A model generated the notes under the pieces. It saw only the letters and a program-made list of their open reading frames with translations. It was not told the origin of the DNA and searched no databases. From contig CM046307.1 in assembly GCA_025267735.1 (NCBI GenBank), positions 33,409,231 through 33,473,230 on the forward strand: a stretch of DNA of 64,000 bases. Reading direction: 5' to 3'. Made by a program: the position numbers and the translations under genes. Positions 22,440 through 34,549 of the stretch are shown piece after piece. Every line of letters starts with the position of its first letter. Position 1 is the stretch's first letter. Source of the DNA: Mactra quadrangularis (lineage: Eukaryota > Mollusca > Bivalvia > Venerida > Mactridae).

Positions 22440-25270
22440 AATCAGTATTTTTTGTTCTATACTTTAAAAAAGTTCTTTATATTGTCTTATTATCAAGATG
22501 TCTTAATTAGGAACAGATACATACCTGGAAAATGAATAATTTGACATATGTCAAATGGGTAAAATTTTAAATTAGAAGACAGAGACCTACTTGGCAAAGA
22601 ATAGAATGACATGTAGAATTGTGTGTAATATTAATGAAGACCGAAATCAACATGACAATTAGGAATTACTGACATATCATATAGTGTGAAGGGTTTTTAG
22701 TTAAAAACAGAGACCTTCATGAAAATAAGGACCGAATGACATATTGCGTGTAAGATTTTTTTTGAAGACAGATACCTACCTAAAATTAAGAATAGAATAA
22801 CGTGTCATATTGTGGGAAGGTTGTCTCAATTAAGAATAAATACTTACCTGGGAATAAAGAAATTCTGACATGTAAATTTGGATTAAGTTTTAATTTAAAG
22901 ACAGAAACCTACATGAAAATAATGATGGAAAGACATGTCAAATTGTGTGTAAGTTTGTTTAAGTTAAGGACAGATATCTACAAAAGGTAAACTACCGGTT
23001 TACATGTTATATTGCGTGTAATGTTTATTAATTGAAGACAGAGGTCTACATGAGAATAACAACCGACTGACAAGTCATATTGTGTGTAAGATGTTTAATT
23101 GAAGACAGAAACCTGCATGAGAATAACCATAGAATGAAATTTCGTTTTGTGTGCTAGGTTTTGAATTGAAGACAGAGATCTACATGAGAATAACAACCGA
23201 CTGACATGTGATACTGTGTGTAAGGTTTTTATTTAAGACAGATATCTACATGAAAATAAGGACCTACTGATATGTCATATTGTGTGTAAGATTTTTATTG
23301 AAGACAGAAACCTGCATGAGATTAAGGATATAAACATGTCATATTGTGTATAATTTATCGTATTTAAGAATAGATACTTACCTGGTAATAAAGAAATTCT
23401 AACAGGTCAAATTAAGTTTGATTTTAATTTGAAGACAGTAACCTGCATAAAAATAAAGATGGAAAGACATGCCATGGTGCGTGTAAGTTTTTGTTAATTG
23501 AATACAGATATCTACATAAGAATAACAATCGATTGACATGTTATTTTGTGTGTAATGTTTATTAATTGAAGTCAGAAACCTACATTTGAATAACTACCAG
23601 CTGACATGTAGTTTGTGTGTAAGCTGTTTATATAAAGACAGAGACCTTCCTGAGAATAACGACCGACTAATAGGTCATATTGTGTCCGAGATTTTTATTG
23701 AAGACAGAAACTTTCAAGATTAAGAATAGAATAACGTGCCATATTGTGTGAAAGTTATCTTAATTAAGAATATATACTTACCTGGGAATAAAGAAATTCT
23801 GACGTGTCAATTTGAGTTAAAGCCGCAGACCTACATGAAAGTAACGATGGAGTGACATGTCAAAGTGTGTGTAAGTTTTTTTTTTTAATTTCAGAAAGAT
23901 ATCTGAATAAGAATAACTACCGGTTGACATGCGATATTGTGTGTAAGATGTTTAATTGAAGACAAAAACCTACATGGGTATAAGGAAAGAATAACATGAC
24001 ACATTGTGTGTTAGTTATCTTAATTAAGAATAGATACTTACCTGGTAAAAGAGAAATTCTGACCCGTCAAATTGAGTTTAGATTTAATTTAAAGACAGAA
24101 ACCAACATGAAAATAACGATGTAAAGACATGTCATAGTGTCTGTAAGTTTTTTTAATTGAAGACAGAGATTACCATGAAAATAACGTTAGAATGACATGT
24201 TATATTGTAGGTTTTTTATTGAAGACAGAGACCTTCAAGAGAATAACAACCAGGTGAATGTATATTGTGTGTAAGGTTTTTTTAATGGAGACAGAGACCT
24301 ATATGAAAATAAGGACCGGCTGAGATGTAGTTTGTTTGTGTAATATTATTAATAAAGACAGAGACCTTCATGAAAATAACGACCGGCTGATATGTCAATT
24401 GTGACCGAGATTTTTTATTGAAGACAGAAACCTTCATAAGAGTAAGAATAGAATAACTTGTCATATTGTATGAAAGTTATCTTAATAAAGAATAGATACT
24501 TACCTGGGAATAAAGAAATTCTGACATGTCAAACTGCAGGAGTTAAGTTTTAATTTAAAGACAGAGACATACATGAAAATAACGAAATACTGACATATCA
24601 TTTTGTGTGTAAGGTTTTTAATTGAAGACAGAGATCTCAAGAGAATTAGGGCCGACTGACATGTCTTACACAGTGTATAAGGTTTTTATTGAAGACAAAA
24701 ACCTACATGAGAATAAGGATAGAAAAACATGTCATATAGTGTGCAAGTAAAACAGAATAGATACTTACCTGGGAAAAATATCTGACATGTCATTTGAGTT
24801 AAGTTTTAATTTAAAGACAGAGACCTACATGAAAAAAACCCCGATAAAATGACATGTCATATTGCATGTTAGATAGAAGATAGAAACCTATATGAAAATT
24901 ACAATGGAATATTGTGTGTGAGATGTTAATTGAAGAAAGATACCTGCATGAGAATAACGACCGAATGACATACCATATTGTGTGTTAGATTTATATTTGA
25001 AGACAGGGATCTACATGAGAATATGTATTGAATGAAATGTCGTATTGTGTGTATATTGTTTTAATTAGGGTCAGATACTTACCTCGGAATAAAAAAATTC
25101 TTACATGTCAAAGTGAATTTTTTATTTGAAAAACATAGACATGCAAAAAAAACCCGATATTATGCCAAATTGTGTGTAAGCTATTTAAATTAAGGTCAGA
25201 TACTATTCCAGGAGAAAGCACATTTTAACATGTCAAATTGTGTGTAATTTTAAAATTGAAAACTTACAAT
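22440..25270. repeat. Diverged satellite of about 65-80-bp units with higher-order variants
   Basis: Recurrent units of the form GAAGACAGAGACCTACATGA, GAATAACGACCGACTGACAT, GTCATATTGTGTGTAAG. A second unit type (AATAGATACTTACCTGGGAA, TAAAGAAATTCTGACATG) recurs near 22,528, 22,841, 23,374, 23,775, 24,035, 24,498, 24,761 and 25,074, so the array has an irregular higher-order structure. Identity between units is moderate, implying an old array. No gene in it; the short open frames are repeat artefacts. Confidence 0.9.
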
Positions 25271-27077
25271 GTGAAAGGCAGCTAGATAAACAGTTCAAAA
25301 TTCAAATTAAATTTAGAATTAAATTTGATATTATTAAAGAATGCACATGTTTAATATCTCAACGTGAGAATGCGTGTAAGTACTCAAGTGAACGTGTGCA
25401 TTAACGTATTTGCTCTTTGTTTTGTAATATCACATTGCGCCAAATGTACTTCATTTTTGCACACCCCTGCTAACTGATTAAATAAATGTGAAAATGATGT
25501 TTGGTATAAAATCTAAACGTATCATGTACATCCCTGTTAATGTTTTAATAAATATAAATGAAATTTGATCATAAAAAATCATAACCTCGTTTTAATTTGA
25601 ACGTTCTGCAATGTTATGTTCTACTCTAGTGTCACACAGAATGATTTAAGGTGAACAAATCTTCATAGTAAGATGTGACAAGCATAAGAATATTGGAATT
25701 ATTAACTACACCATATACGAAATTGTGGAAAAGTTGTTAGACATCTGGTATGTTGCATTGGTACGAACATTATTTCTTGACTCATATACATGCAAAGTTA
25801 GTATTGCCGTTTAAAATTGGCACACTTACTTTTAATTTACTACGTAAGCAACATTACAAACATCAAATTATTGTTTATGAAGTTTGGAATAAATATTTAG
25901 CTTTGTAATGATACCATGAACATGTAAAAGATTTTAGAAAGTTCATAAAAACATTTCTACGATTAACAAAAACATGATTATTAAAACTATATTTAGAAAG
26001 CGCCTGCTACGTAATTTTTATAAACGTTCTTACTTCTTAGTAGTAATTTTCACCATTTCCTAAGTAAACTCGATTAAGCATCTAAATACATGTAAACCAT
26101 TGTTTAACCAAAATTAAAAAAACCCTTGTTAACAAGTTAGTTCAAAACATCCTTTCTCATGTCCATGGTATAAACATCCCCTAATTTACTCATTTGAACC
26201 CCAACCGGCTATATTCTAAGGCCCCAACTTTTTATGTCTTAACTAAGTAAAATTAATATAAAAGTTGGTCAGTCAGCAAGAGTACAAATAATAGTGACCA
26301 AAGTATTCCGAACCCTGGTGCAGGGGGATATGAAGCCAATGACTCTTAAAAACCCAACAGACCGAACCCTCATCATGGCGGGGATGGGACAGAATGGAAG
26401 GGAAATGCATGCGAGGACCTGAGATATCGGCGCAAATCTCAGGTCAGACACGGACAACTAAGAAATAAAATTAAAAAAAAAAACAAATAGAAAAAAAAGA
26501 ATTAAATAACAACACAACTTGAAAAAATAAATAAAATCTGGAAATGTCATTTGTCAATAAACAAAGTACATGTATGTAAAAGCACACTCGACCCCCCCCC
26601 CCCCCAAAAAAAAACAACAGACAAACAACACGCGCCCTAATCCCTGCACAAATTTAGTTTCTCCAATGAGTGTAAAGTTAACAAACACTTTAGTTTATAA
26701 ACGAATGACATTTCCAGAAAATAATCAATAAATTTCAACTTACCAGTTCTCTATTTCTGTGAAATCGTCTTTCAGCTTGTTGAATCATAGCTATTTTTAT
26801 TTTACCTTCAGAAAATGTTCAATAATAGGTTTTAATATCAAAGTTTAAATAATAACTTAACTCGAGACACCATGCTTTCAAGCATCACAATACCATTAGC
26901 TGAAATAAAGAAAACAAATATCAGTAAAATGTAAAGACAAACTTTTTCTTTTACCTTAATTTTAATGAACGCATATAACGAGACGAGATTATCCAAGCAT
27001 AAGACTTAATCCGATATTATAACGTCATGTAAGTCAGGGTGCTACATGATACAATTCAAAATTGTTTTCATTCACAT
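25271..27077. other. Unannotated stretch with a poly-C/poly-A tract
   Basis: C14 followed by A10 at about 26,591-26,614. A G/C-richer 240-bp block (26,250-26,460) ending in an A-rich tail could be a retroposed repeat, but I cannot classify it. No gene recognised. Confidence 0.4.
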
Positions 27078-27346
27078 TGCCGCGGTCATGCATCCTACTC
27101 ATAGTCCTGGACCTCTTGATCCAAGGCTCAGACCAGTACTAGGCCAATACGTTACGTCCAGGAAAGCTAGGTTAGGTGCGCTGGACGCCGTGAAATGACC
27201 TTAATTGTGTTGATACGGCGTTAACTCCAATAAAATGAAAATGAAACCAATACGTTACGTCACTGACTGACAACTGCCCTACTTGATAGAGGTGATCGAA
27301 TGGTAAATACTAATTAATGACCAAGCTCTATGAATGTAAGCAGACA
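27078..27346 (-). mobile_element. SINE-A copy interrupted by SINE-B
   Basis: Diverged SINE-A central sequence (GCCGCGGTCATGCATCCTAC; later CACTGACTGACAACTGCCCT and TTAATGACCAAGCTCTATGA), split by an 88-bp SINE-B insertion plus its target duplication. Confidence 0.7.
27159..27246 (+). mobile_element. 5'-truncated SINE-B with a perfect 15-bp target-site duplication
   Basis: CCAATACGTTACGTC occurs immediately before (27,144-27,158) and after (27,247-27,261) an 88-bp segment. The segment starts CAGGAAAGCTAGGTTAGGTG, contains GATACGGCGTTAACTCC and ends in the A-rich tail AATAAAATGAAAATGAAA. The layout is that of an L1-style target-primed insertion truncated at its 5' end. Confidence 0.9.
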
Positions 27347-27620
27347 TCATAATAACTTATCGTATAGAAATAGTCACGAACTAAAAGCCTAAAACAAATA
27401 AATATACATGCAAAGATTTTTAAAGTAGATTAAAAGCGTATTTAAAATATGAACAAAATATAGAAATTACATGTGTATTAAAATCAAGGATTTATCTGAT
27501 TTCCCTTTCAACTGAATAATATTAATGAACAATATAAAAATCCATTTAAACTTGTATTCAGTTCTGACAGTTCATGAAAATTACTATTCTTAAACAGGCA
27601 TAAATCATCAAGATCTTAAC

Positions 27621-27914
27621 TTTTTATTGGTTTAATCGCCATAGTAACACTTTGTAAATGTCAGATCACAGCGGTCAGCAAATCACCGTTCCTGGAAGAG
27701 CTATATATGAGTAAGCTGTTAACCAGTAACTAGGTGAATACTGTCGTCAGTGACTGACAACTTAACTACATGATTTAAAATCATTGTTAGGAGGAAGAAA
27801 TGCCGTAGAAATTATTTCGCAACCAAATTCCACGGAAGTATGCCCCACCCGGGAATCGAACTTTGAATCAGTAAACTTGCGTTCTACCGACTGAGCTAAC
27901 CGGATGGGTGACTT
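27621..27914 (-). mobile_element. SINE-A, near full-length
   Basis: Minus-strand tRNA-like head at about 27,850-27,912 (GGTTAGCTCAGTCGG A-box-like), central domain and 3' GGCGATTAAACCAATAAAAA. Immediately followed by another SINE-A in the same orientation. Confidence 0.85.
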
Positions 27915-27916
27915 TG

Positions 27917-28200
27917 GATTTGTTTATTTTTTGTATTTAATGAGTTTAACGCGTGTAGTAACACATTTTATAGGTTCCTGGAAAGGCTAAAGCTCTGGAT
28001 TTAGCTGTTAACCAACTACTAAGCACAAACTTTCGTCAGTAAATGACAACTGTCCTACATAATTAAAAATCATCGGTAGAAGAGAGAATGGCCATAAAAA
28101 TAATTTCATAACCTCTACGAAAGTATGCCCCGCCTTGGAATCGAACCCACGACCCCTCGATCAATAGACCTGCGTGCTACCAACTGAGCTAGCCTGGATC
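27917..28200 (-). mobile_element. SINE-A, near full-length
   Basis: The head reads AGGCTAGCTCAGTTGG and GTGGGTTCGATTCC on the minus strand, so both pol III box-like motifs are well preserved. The 3' end is at about 27,917-27,960. Tandem with the preceding copy. Confidence 0.85.
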
Positions 28201-29344
28201 CTATTTGTATACAAAATGCCTTTCTTATGAGCTGACTAGAAGGGTTGCAAACTATAAGAATATCTCGAATCCCTTATACATTTTATACACATATTTTATA
28301 TGCATATTTACATACTTATACATAGTATACATGAGGAGAATAATCTATGGTAGCTTGATAACATATTTACCACATTGTACCTGTATAATGTTACAAGATA
28401 ACAGCAGACAAAATGTCATATATAAGCAATAATCCAAAATTAGAACATGTGCTTTGGAGTGAGAGGTCACCTGTTCGAATCGAATTTACAATGAGCAAAA
28501 AGAATATGCGACTGTTTCATCCAGTTGTAAATTAGTTATATAATGATATTCATCATGATGGGTAATTTGACCCATAAGAGATAGTGTGCTAAAGATTGTT
28601 AAGTCAATTGAATGTGCATAAAAAGAAGATTTTAAAACCAAACTGCCGTACTTTTAATGTACATATTGATGAAAATAATGTAAAATATACTTCCTTTATC
28701 ATATAAGTGAGGACATTGATAATTGTCGTCAAAACCAATCTATACACATAACAGTTCATTGCGTCACAACAAAACTTCCATAGCATTGATCCACGTTGTA
28801 AGCTCGCAGAATCTGAAAACAATAAGATGTAAATATAAAAGAAACGTGTAAGCATTGGCACTAGTACAATGGAAGTTAAACATCGGGAGGTTCAGGATCT
28901 TAACTCCAAAAATGAACACTGGTTACCTTTTTACCAAGAAGTTTTCCCACAGTGTGTCAGAGAATATTCCGATGGTAAAAATGCACCTGTCATTTCAGCA
29001 CATTACGATTGTGAAGGGCTTTTGAACATATATTCAATATGTAAAAAGTGCTATACAAATGCGGTATATAATAAAAGTATATAACATTACCACCAATCTT
29101 TTTTTTGTTGAAACTTTTCTCTGGCCATGTCACTCTTTGAAATATTATGACTTGTAAATATGATACTATTGAATAAAAAAGATATAGTTTCGTCAGCATT
29201 GCAAATGCTCCATGAAAATGAATGTACCATCCGAGTGATCGAACCCCAACCACTGTGATCACACATACAGCATGTATAGTTTCTACCAATAGGTGGCCAC
29301 TGAGTCAGACATAGACGGCGGACAGGTGTCCCACCTATACATTT
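28201..29344. other. Mostly non-coding, one weak ORF
   Basis: A 71-codon plus-strand frame (28,869-29,084) begins with a plain ATG and has balanced codon use. It contains a possible donor (GATGGTAAAA, 28,970-28,979) and a possible acceptor (TGTCATTTCAG, about 28,989-28,999), but no domain is recognised. A partial tRNA-like B-box motif (CTGTTCGAATCGAATTT) lies near 28,472. Nothing else stands out. Confidence 0.35.
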
Positions 29345-30420
29345 AACGAATTTGGGAACGATTACATGGACTCACCCTTAGCTTTCTTAATAATGAATAT
29401 ATTTCTATATTTCTGAAGATACCGTTGGAAAAATGAGACAATATGCTTTCCGAAAATGTAAACAAAATAAAAATCCGACGGTGATAAAGATATATTTATT
29501 AAAGTTGAATATGACTCATTTTTCATCGATATTTTACCCCAAAATATCGCAAAGATTCCATGAACCCACCCCTTAATTGTTTTATTTCTCCACATGAATT
29601 AAAAAAATTTACATCATTCAAATGCTAAGGTACTGTAGTTTTCAAATATGTTTTACTTTTTAAAATCTGATTATTAAAACGAATTTGACGAGCATTCAAA
29701 ATTTTGTATTATCTTTGTTAATTTTGGCGCGTATATTTTTGATGTTGGAACAAATGGATCCACCTTTTAAAATTTCCTTTCATTTTTGAATGGATATTTA
29801 TAGTTGACACATCATTTGAAAAGCTATGAACATGCCATTTTCAGAAAAGGTAAGATCAACAATATCGGACGGTAGATTACGGATAAGCATGCATTTGAAC
29901 ACAGCTATGTCCAATGTAAGTGTATTGGTCGTTATATATTCCCATACACAGATATTTAACCCAAAAATATCGTATGGATTCCATGGATCCACCCCTTAAC
30001 TTTTTTGTTACTGAATTTATTTCTTAAAACTTTTAACATTTCAAAGCCTAGATAATGTGGTTTTCGCATATGCTTTAAATTTTAAAATCAGATATTTAAA
30101 AAAAACAAGACTTGCTTAAAGTTAGGTGTATTCTTTCCTATTTTCTTGTATATTTTTTGTTGAAGTAAATGGACCCATCTTTTATTCTATCTCTTATTTA
30201 TGCATATTTATAAATAATATATCATTTTAAAGCTATAAGAAAGAATTTTTCCAGAAATGTTACGATGAACGAAATCGGTCTGCTACTCATGGAGTAGTAT
30301 AAATTTCAACATAAATATGTTCAATTCAAAAACATGACAATCATCGCTTATCATCCTGCATGAAACTTATTGAACACATGGGCAATATACCCACCTATAT
30401 AAGCCATTTATTTCAGTACC
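29345..30420 (-). repeat. R200/R400 repeat block, inverted relative to 39.2-40.55 kb
   Basis: The marker GAACCCACCCCTTAA or close variants recurs at about 29,370, 29,565, 29,748, 29,985 and 30,170, i.e. roughly every 200 bp, with alternating unit types. AATATCGCAAAGATTCCATG and TGACTCATTTTTCATCGATA are found as reverse complements at about 40,340-40,380. The short minus-strand ORFs here are artefacts. Confidence 0.8.
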
Positions 30421-31913
30421 TTTTACTATTTTTTAAAGCAAGCACTTTATAATGCTGAAATTGGGTTACAATAAACTAACTTAAAAGCATTTGAATAGCA
30501 CACTGTCATGCACTGATGTTCTCAGCTACGATTTCAATTTACTTTTTATGGAAGGCATTGTCAAGTCCATATAATGATTTATGTATTTATATCTTTTAAA
30601 ATGAATAAACAAGATTATTGCTTATCACACGGTGTAATTCGTACGATTATATATTATAGTATACGTGCATTTGAATTGAACTCGGCTGTAGCGCGTATTT
30701 TCATTGTAGGCCTACTGAACAACAATGAAGAAATATAATATTGTCAAGTTGTCCTCAATCACAATCACACAGACTTTTAACGATCTATTTATAAACTTAT
30801 AGGATGGGGATTGAGTCAATTATGTACCATAAAAATGAAGCGGGGTATTTGATGATACGATAAAATGTTGTATTTAAACATTATATTTGTCATGGAATAA
30901 GAGGTTATTTCAATTCAATTCATATTGCTTCAGTGAGTTAGGTACATACCTTCTGATATAATAGCACGAAAAATGCATCAGGGCAATTTATTAATTAATT
31001 CAATTGGCTTAGCACTTTATTTTAAGTGAAAAATTTCAAGTTTTTTTTATGAAATGAGATAATAAAATAATTTGTATTTTGTAATGTATTGTATTTTTCT
31101 GTTCTGTTTATTAAACCACGTGTCAAGTGTGCTATTCTTACATTCTTAAGTGATTACGTTCACAGTTCATTAATCATATGCAGCATATTTGACACTTATC
31201 AAAGATTTATTAAAAAGGTGTCACAATAGTATAATAATCAACAAGTATCGTGTTAAATTCCAGATTGTGACATTTTGCATATTGATTGATTAATTATATC
31301 ATCTCCTAGATTGATATATTGAAACAACTTTAGAAAAATCGTTAATTTTGATATAAAATGGTTTTATTAGTATAATCATAAGATAGCTTTTAGGTCTTAG
31401 TGCTTCATATATTTTTTTTTAAATATTCCTTTTGTTCACAGTGCTTCTAAGAATATCGTAATCTAGTCATCGCTGTGCTTAAATTGTTTCGTAATCTAAC
31501 AATACAATGCCAAAAATGCCAAAGAGTGCACCAAAAAAAATAATATTAAACTTGTATTGTTCATGCAGATTACCGGAAATAGTTGACAATTTAATACAGA
31601 GTTAAAATAAAACTTGCAGAACAAAATGGTTTCATGAGCACTGCGTTGAGAAAAGTGGATGAAATTATTTATGCCGTGCGTGTTCGTGGTAAGTTCAATA
31701 CATATGTGCAATGTTTATTTGGCATAAATTACATCTGAAGCTATTGTTTGTAAACGTACTATTCTCCACATTTCAACGTTTGAGAAAAACGTTATTACAG
31801 TTGATCATTTTTGTGACAATGTGCCACGCCTTATGCACTTATGACAATGCAGTCATGAAAAATATTAAGATAAATATTATTGTATTAAATGTACAATGTA
31901 TATTTAATTCTCC
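30421..31913. other. Unannotated AT-rich stretch
   Basis: No gene or classified repeat recognised. Open frames at 31,496-31,917 are short and without domains. Confidence 0.4.
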
Positions 31914-32003
31914 GTGACGCATACATTAACGCAGTTTATCTAATTACAGAAGTTCTGTTCTCACAGTTGAATAAATCAGCGGAGTTAATGTATGCGCCAT
32001 GGA
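31914..32003. mobile_element. Small inverted-repeat element M7 (about 90 bp)
   Basis: GTGACGCATACATTAACGCA at the left opposes GAGTTAATGTATGCGCCATG at the right, with less perfect pairing inside. A related right-end motif lies at about 260-285. No target duplication seen. Confidence 0.55.
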
Positions 32004-32398
32004 CAGATGAATATAATGTACCCATATTATATGAATGGTCTTTTTAATTTATTCTAAATATCAGTATTTATACCTATACTATTTTCAATATTTTCGTACT
32101 AATCAGTTACATTACGAGTTACACTTGTCTTTAAAATCGTACCCGTTATGTATATAATGAACATTCCGTTTACAAATGATAATAAGAACCCATTTATCCT
32201 TGATCTAATTACATCATACCATTTGTGTCGTACATGTGTTCATTGAAATCTATATCTTTGATATATACATGTACATAGAATGTAAAAATTTTATCATTCC
32301 TTTTTTAGTTATTAAGTAATGAATGACAAGTTCTTCCTGTCATTCTTGATTTATATGAATATTTAGTTTCATCATGAAATCACACGATTTATTGAAAT

Positions 32399-32640
32399 GT
32401 GGTGCTTTTCACAAGAAATCTTACGAAAAACATCTTCGTAAGTCAAAAGCAAGAAGCATTAAAAATGCGCTCGTTTTTGGCTTATCGATTCTAAGTATAA
32501 TACAAATTGTGTAGAATTGTGTATACCCTTTGAATATCATATTATAGTTATGCCTATTATTCGTCTGACCTTGGTGTGCTAATTATATGAAACTGACGTA
32601 CGAAGATTTTTTTCGTAAGAATTTTTCTGAAAAGCACCAC
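32399..32640. mobile_element. MITE family M8 (242 bp)
   Basis: The left end GTGGTGCTTTTCACAAGAAA and the right end TTTTTCTGAAAAGCACCAC are complementary. Pairing extends about 47 bp through CTTACGAAAAACATCTTCGT / ACGAAGATTTTTTTCGTAAG. No ORF and no clear target duplication. Confidence 0.75.
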
Positions 32641-33186
32641 TAATTTTCTAAAATCTGATGATGTACATATGTAGTAGCGTTTTTGTAATTTACTATTTAT
32701 TCATGTTTAAGTATATATTATATATATTTATAATTTTATGAAGAATACATTTTGCAATTAATTGTTAACAGTTTTTGTTTTTCTTACCAAGTGGTGTGAC
32801 ATACCAACTGATCAACAAGACAATAAAATGTACATTCGCACATAAAGCTGTGATTGGATTAAACGCTAACTTGATTAGCGAATAATTGGATTAACTGCTA
32901 ATTGGATTATCGATTGATTCAGATATTGCGTCATTTATGAATGATCATTATTCAAAAGTATGAAAATCCTAACTTAGTGTGTACGAAGAAATAGTTTTCA
33001 AAAAAGTATTTTTTATAAGTAAAACATAATCATAAACTACTTGACTTGAACTTTCAAAAGGTGTATTTGGGATAAAAATTGTAGAGAGAAAAAAATATCT
33101 CAGGGGGAGGAATACACGAAATAGTTTAAGTATGAAATATAATTGCACAATGACATATGTCTGTTGGTGCATTTTCCGACATGTTC

Positions 33187-33445
33187 AATAAAAATGCATG
33201 CTTATCAGTAACCGGCCTTCCGATTTTGTTGAAATTAACATTTTGAAAATGGCATTGTCAGAACTTTGAAATGATATATCATCTACAAATATGCATTCTC
33301 AAATAATCAATTTAACGGTGTGTCATTTTGCTCCAAAAAAATATTAAGGGTAAAATTTCAATGTAATATCTTACTTACAACATCTATAGTTGAAAGTTCA
33401 CGTGCGCTGGACAGAGTTGTGTTCAAATGCATGCATATATATAAC
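33187..33445 (+). repeat. Left remnant of the R400 repeat, upstream of the LINE
   Basis: TTTTGAAAATGGCATTGTCA and CTGGACAGAGTTGTGTTCAA match the units at 39.25-40.1 kb in the same orientation. The match breaks after TATAAC at 33,445, where the LINE begins, and resumes after 39,220. Confidence 0.8.
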
Positions 33446-33589
33446 ATGTCACGTGATACGCTTATGGACGGTTGTGTTTTTACCGCTCGTGGATTTTTGA
33501 ATAAAAACATGGAATAAAGTGGTTTTAAAGTTTTGAATAAAGTTAGAAATATTGGATTATTAATAGATATATGATAATGTGTTTTGGGA

Positions 33590-34549
33590 ATGGAACCAAA
33601 TAAAAGAAAAAAACGGAAAAAGAGAAGTAGTGGAAGCAATAGTGACGATAGGGCAAAAACTAGTCGAGTAGGAGGTTCTCCAGGGGGTCATCTGGACGTT
33701 AGCGTAAGTGACATTTTACAAGAAACTAATTCTATTCTGTATAATGCTGAACATTCTGAAGTATTTTTAAACTGTCCTGATATACCAGAGGATAAAGTCA
33801 TGGAAACTAATGCTAGTAGTCAGCCAAGTAACAATGATATCATGAAATTCTTACGTGAAATGAACACTAAAATGAATGCTCAATTGTGTGACGTTAATAA
33901 AAAGTTGGAAAAATTAGATAAGTTAGAAGAGAAAGTTGATAAGATGGATAAAGAAATGAACAAGATGTGGCTGAAGATTCATGATGTTCATACTGATGTC
34001 AATGCTAAAGTGATGAAGCTAGATGAAAGGGTTGACAATATAGAATTTGTAGATAAAGCTGATAAAGATACATTAGAATCTTTGACCAAGGAGAATGAGA
34101 AAATCAAAGAGTCATTAACATATATGAAATCTCAATCAATGAGAAATAATTTGATATTCTCAAATATAACAGAAAAAACTGATGAGAAACCTGATGATAC
34201 TGAAGAGATTCTCCGTAATTTTATGAAGAAGGAACTAAAGGTAGATGCTGATGTAGTGAAAGATATTGGTATAGAGAGAGCACATAGAATGGGTCAGAAA
34301 CGTGGGTCTTCAACTACAAGAAACATCGTCTGCAAATTCACTCTGTACAAAGACCGTGAACTAATTCGCAAGCAGAGGAAAAACCTGAAAGGAACAAATT
34401 ATTATATTAATGAACAGTTTCCTCCTGAAATAGTTGAGAAGCGGAAGAGACTCATTCCACAAATGAAAGAAGCTTTGAAGAAAAACAAGTCTGCTTGGTT
34501 ATCCTACGACACCCTGTATATTGACGGTGTTCCTATTAAAAGTGGATAG
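33590..34549 (+). CDS. LINE ORF1 protein, L1-ORF1p-like RNA-binding protein
   Basis: A 319-residue protein from the first real ATG at 33,590 (an upstream TTG at 33,584 is not needed). It begins MEPNKRKKRKK, a basic patch. A low-complexity acidic/serine stretch follows to about residue 80. Residues about 85-190 are a strong coiled coil rich in K, E, D, L and M (KKLEKLDKLEEKVDKMDKEM). Residues about 192-275 look like the RRM-like core of L1 ORF1p (RNNLIFSNITE; IERAHRMGQKRG; RNIVCKFTLYKDRELIRKQR). The last 45 residues look like the ORF1p C-terminal domain (NYYINEQFPPEIVEKRKRLI). Such proteins trimerise, bind LINE RNA and act as nucleic-acid chaperones. It ends in TAG, with ORF2 continuing in the same frame. 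The family call is confident; the exact clade is not. Confidence 0.9.
   Translation: MEPNKRKKRKKRSSGSNSDDRAKTSRVGGSPGGHLDVSVSDILQETNSILYNAEHSEVFLNCPDIPEDKVMETNASSQPSNNDIMKFLREMNTKMNAQLCDVNKKLEKLDKLEEKVDKMDKEMNKMWLKIHDVHTDVNAKVMKLDERVDNIEFVDKADKDTLESLTKENEKIKESLTYMKSQSMRNNLIFSNITEKTDEKPDDTEEILRNFMKKELKVDADVVKDIGIERAHRMGQKRGSSTTRNIVCKFTLYKDRELIRKQRKNLKGTNYYINEQFPPEIVEKRKRLIPQMKEALKKNKSAWLSYDTLYIDGVPIKSG
34547..34549 (+). promoter_or_regulatory. In-frame TAG between ORF1 and ORF2, possible readthrough or reinitiation site
   Basis: ORF1 (starting 33,590) and ORF2 share one frame, and TAG at 34,547 is the only stop between them. After it the frame reads ECVEDGLKVLVWNCNGLS without an ATG. The conserved endonuclease start (WNCNG) is only about 10 codons downstream. 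The only nearby ATG (34,563) is in another frame and stops after five codons. The following bases (GAGTGC) do not match the plant-virus CARYYA readthrough context. Confidence 0.6.

Noticed and set aside
20459..25270. CRISPR-like regularly spaced repeats
   Set aside because: Units are head-to-tail satellites with no unique spacers, in a eukaryotic genome.
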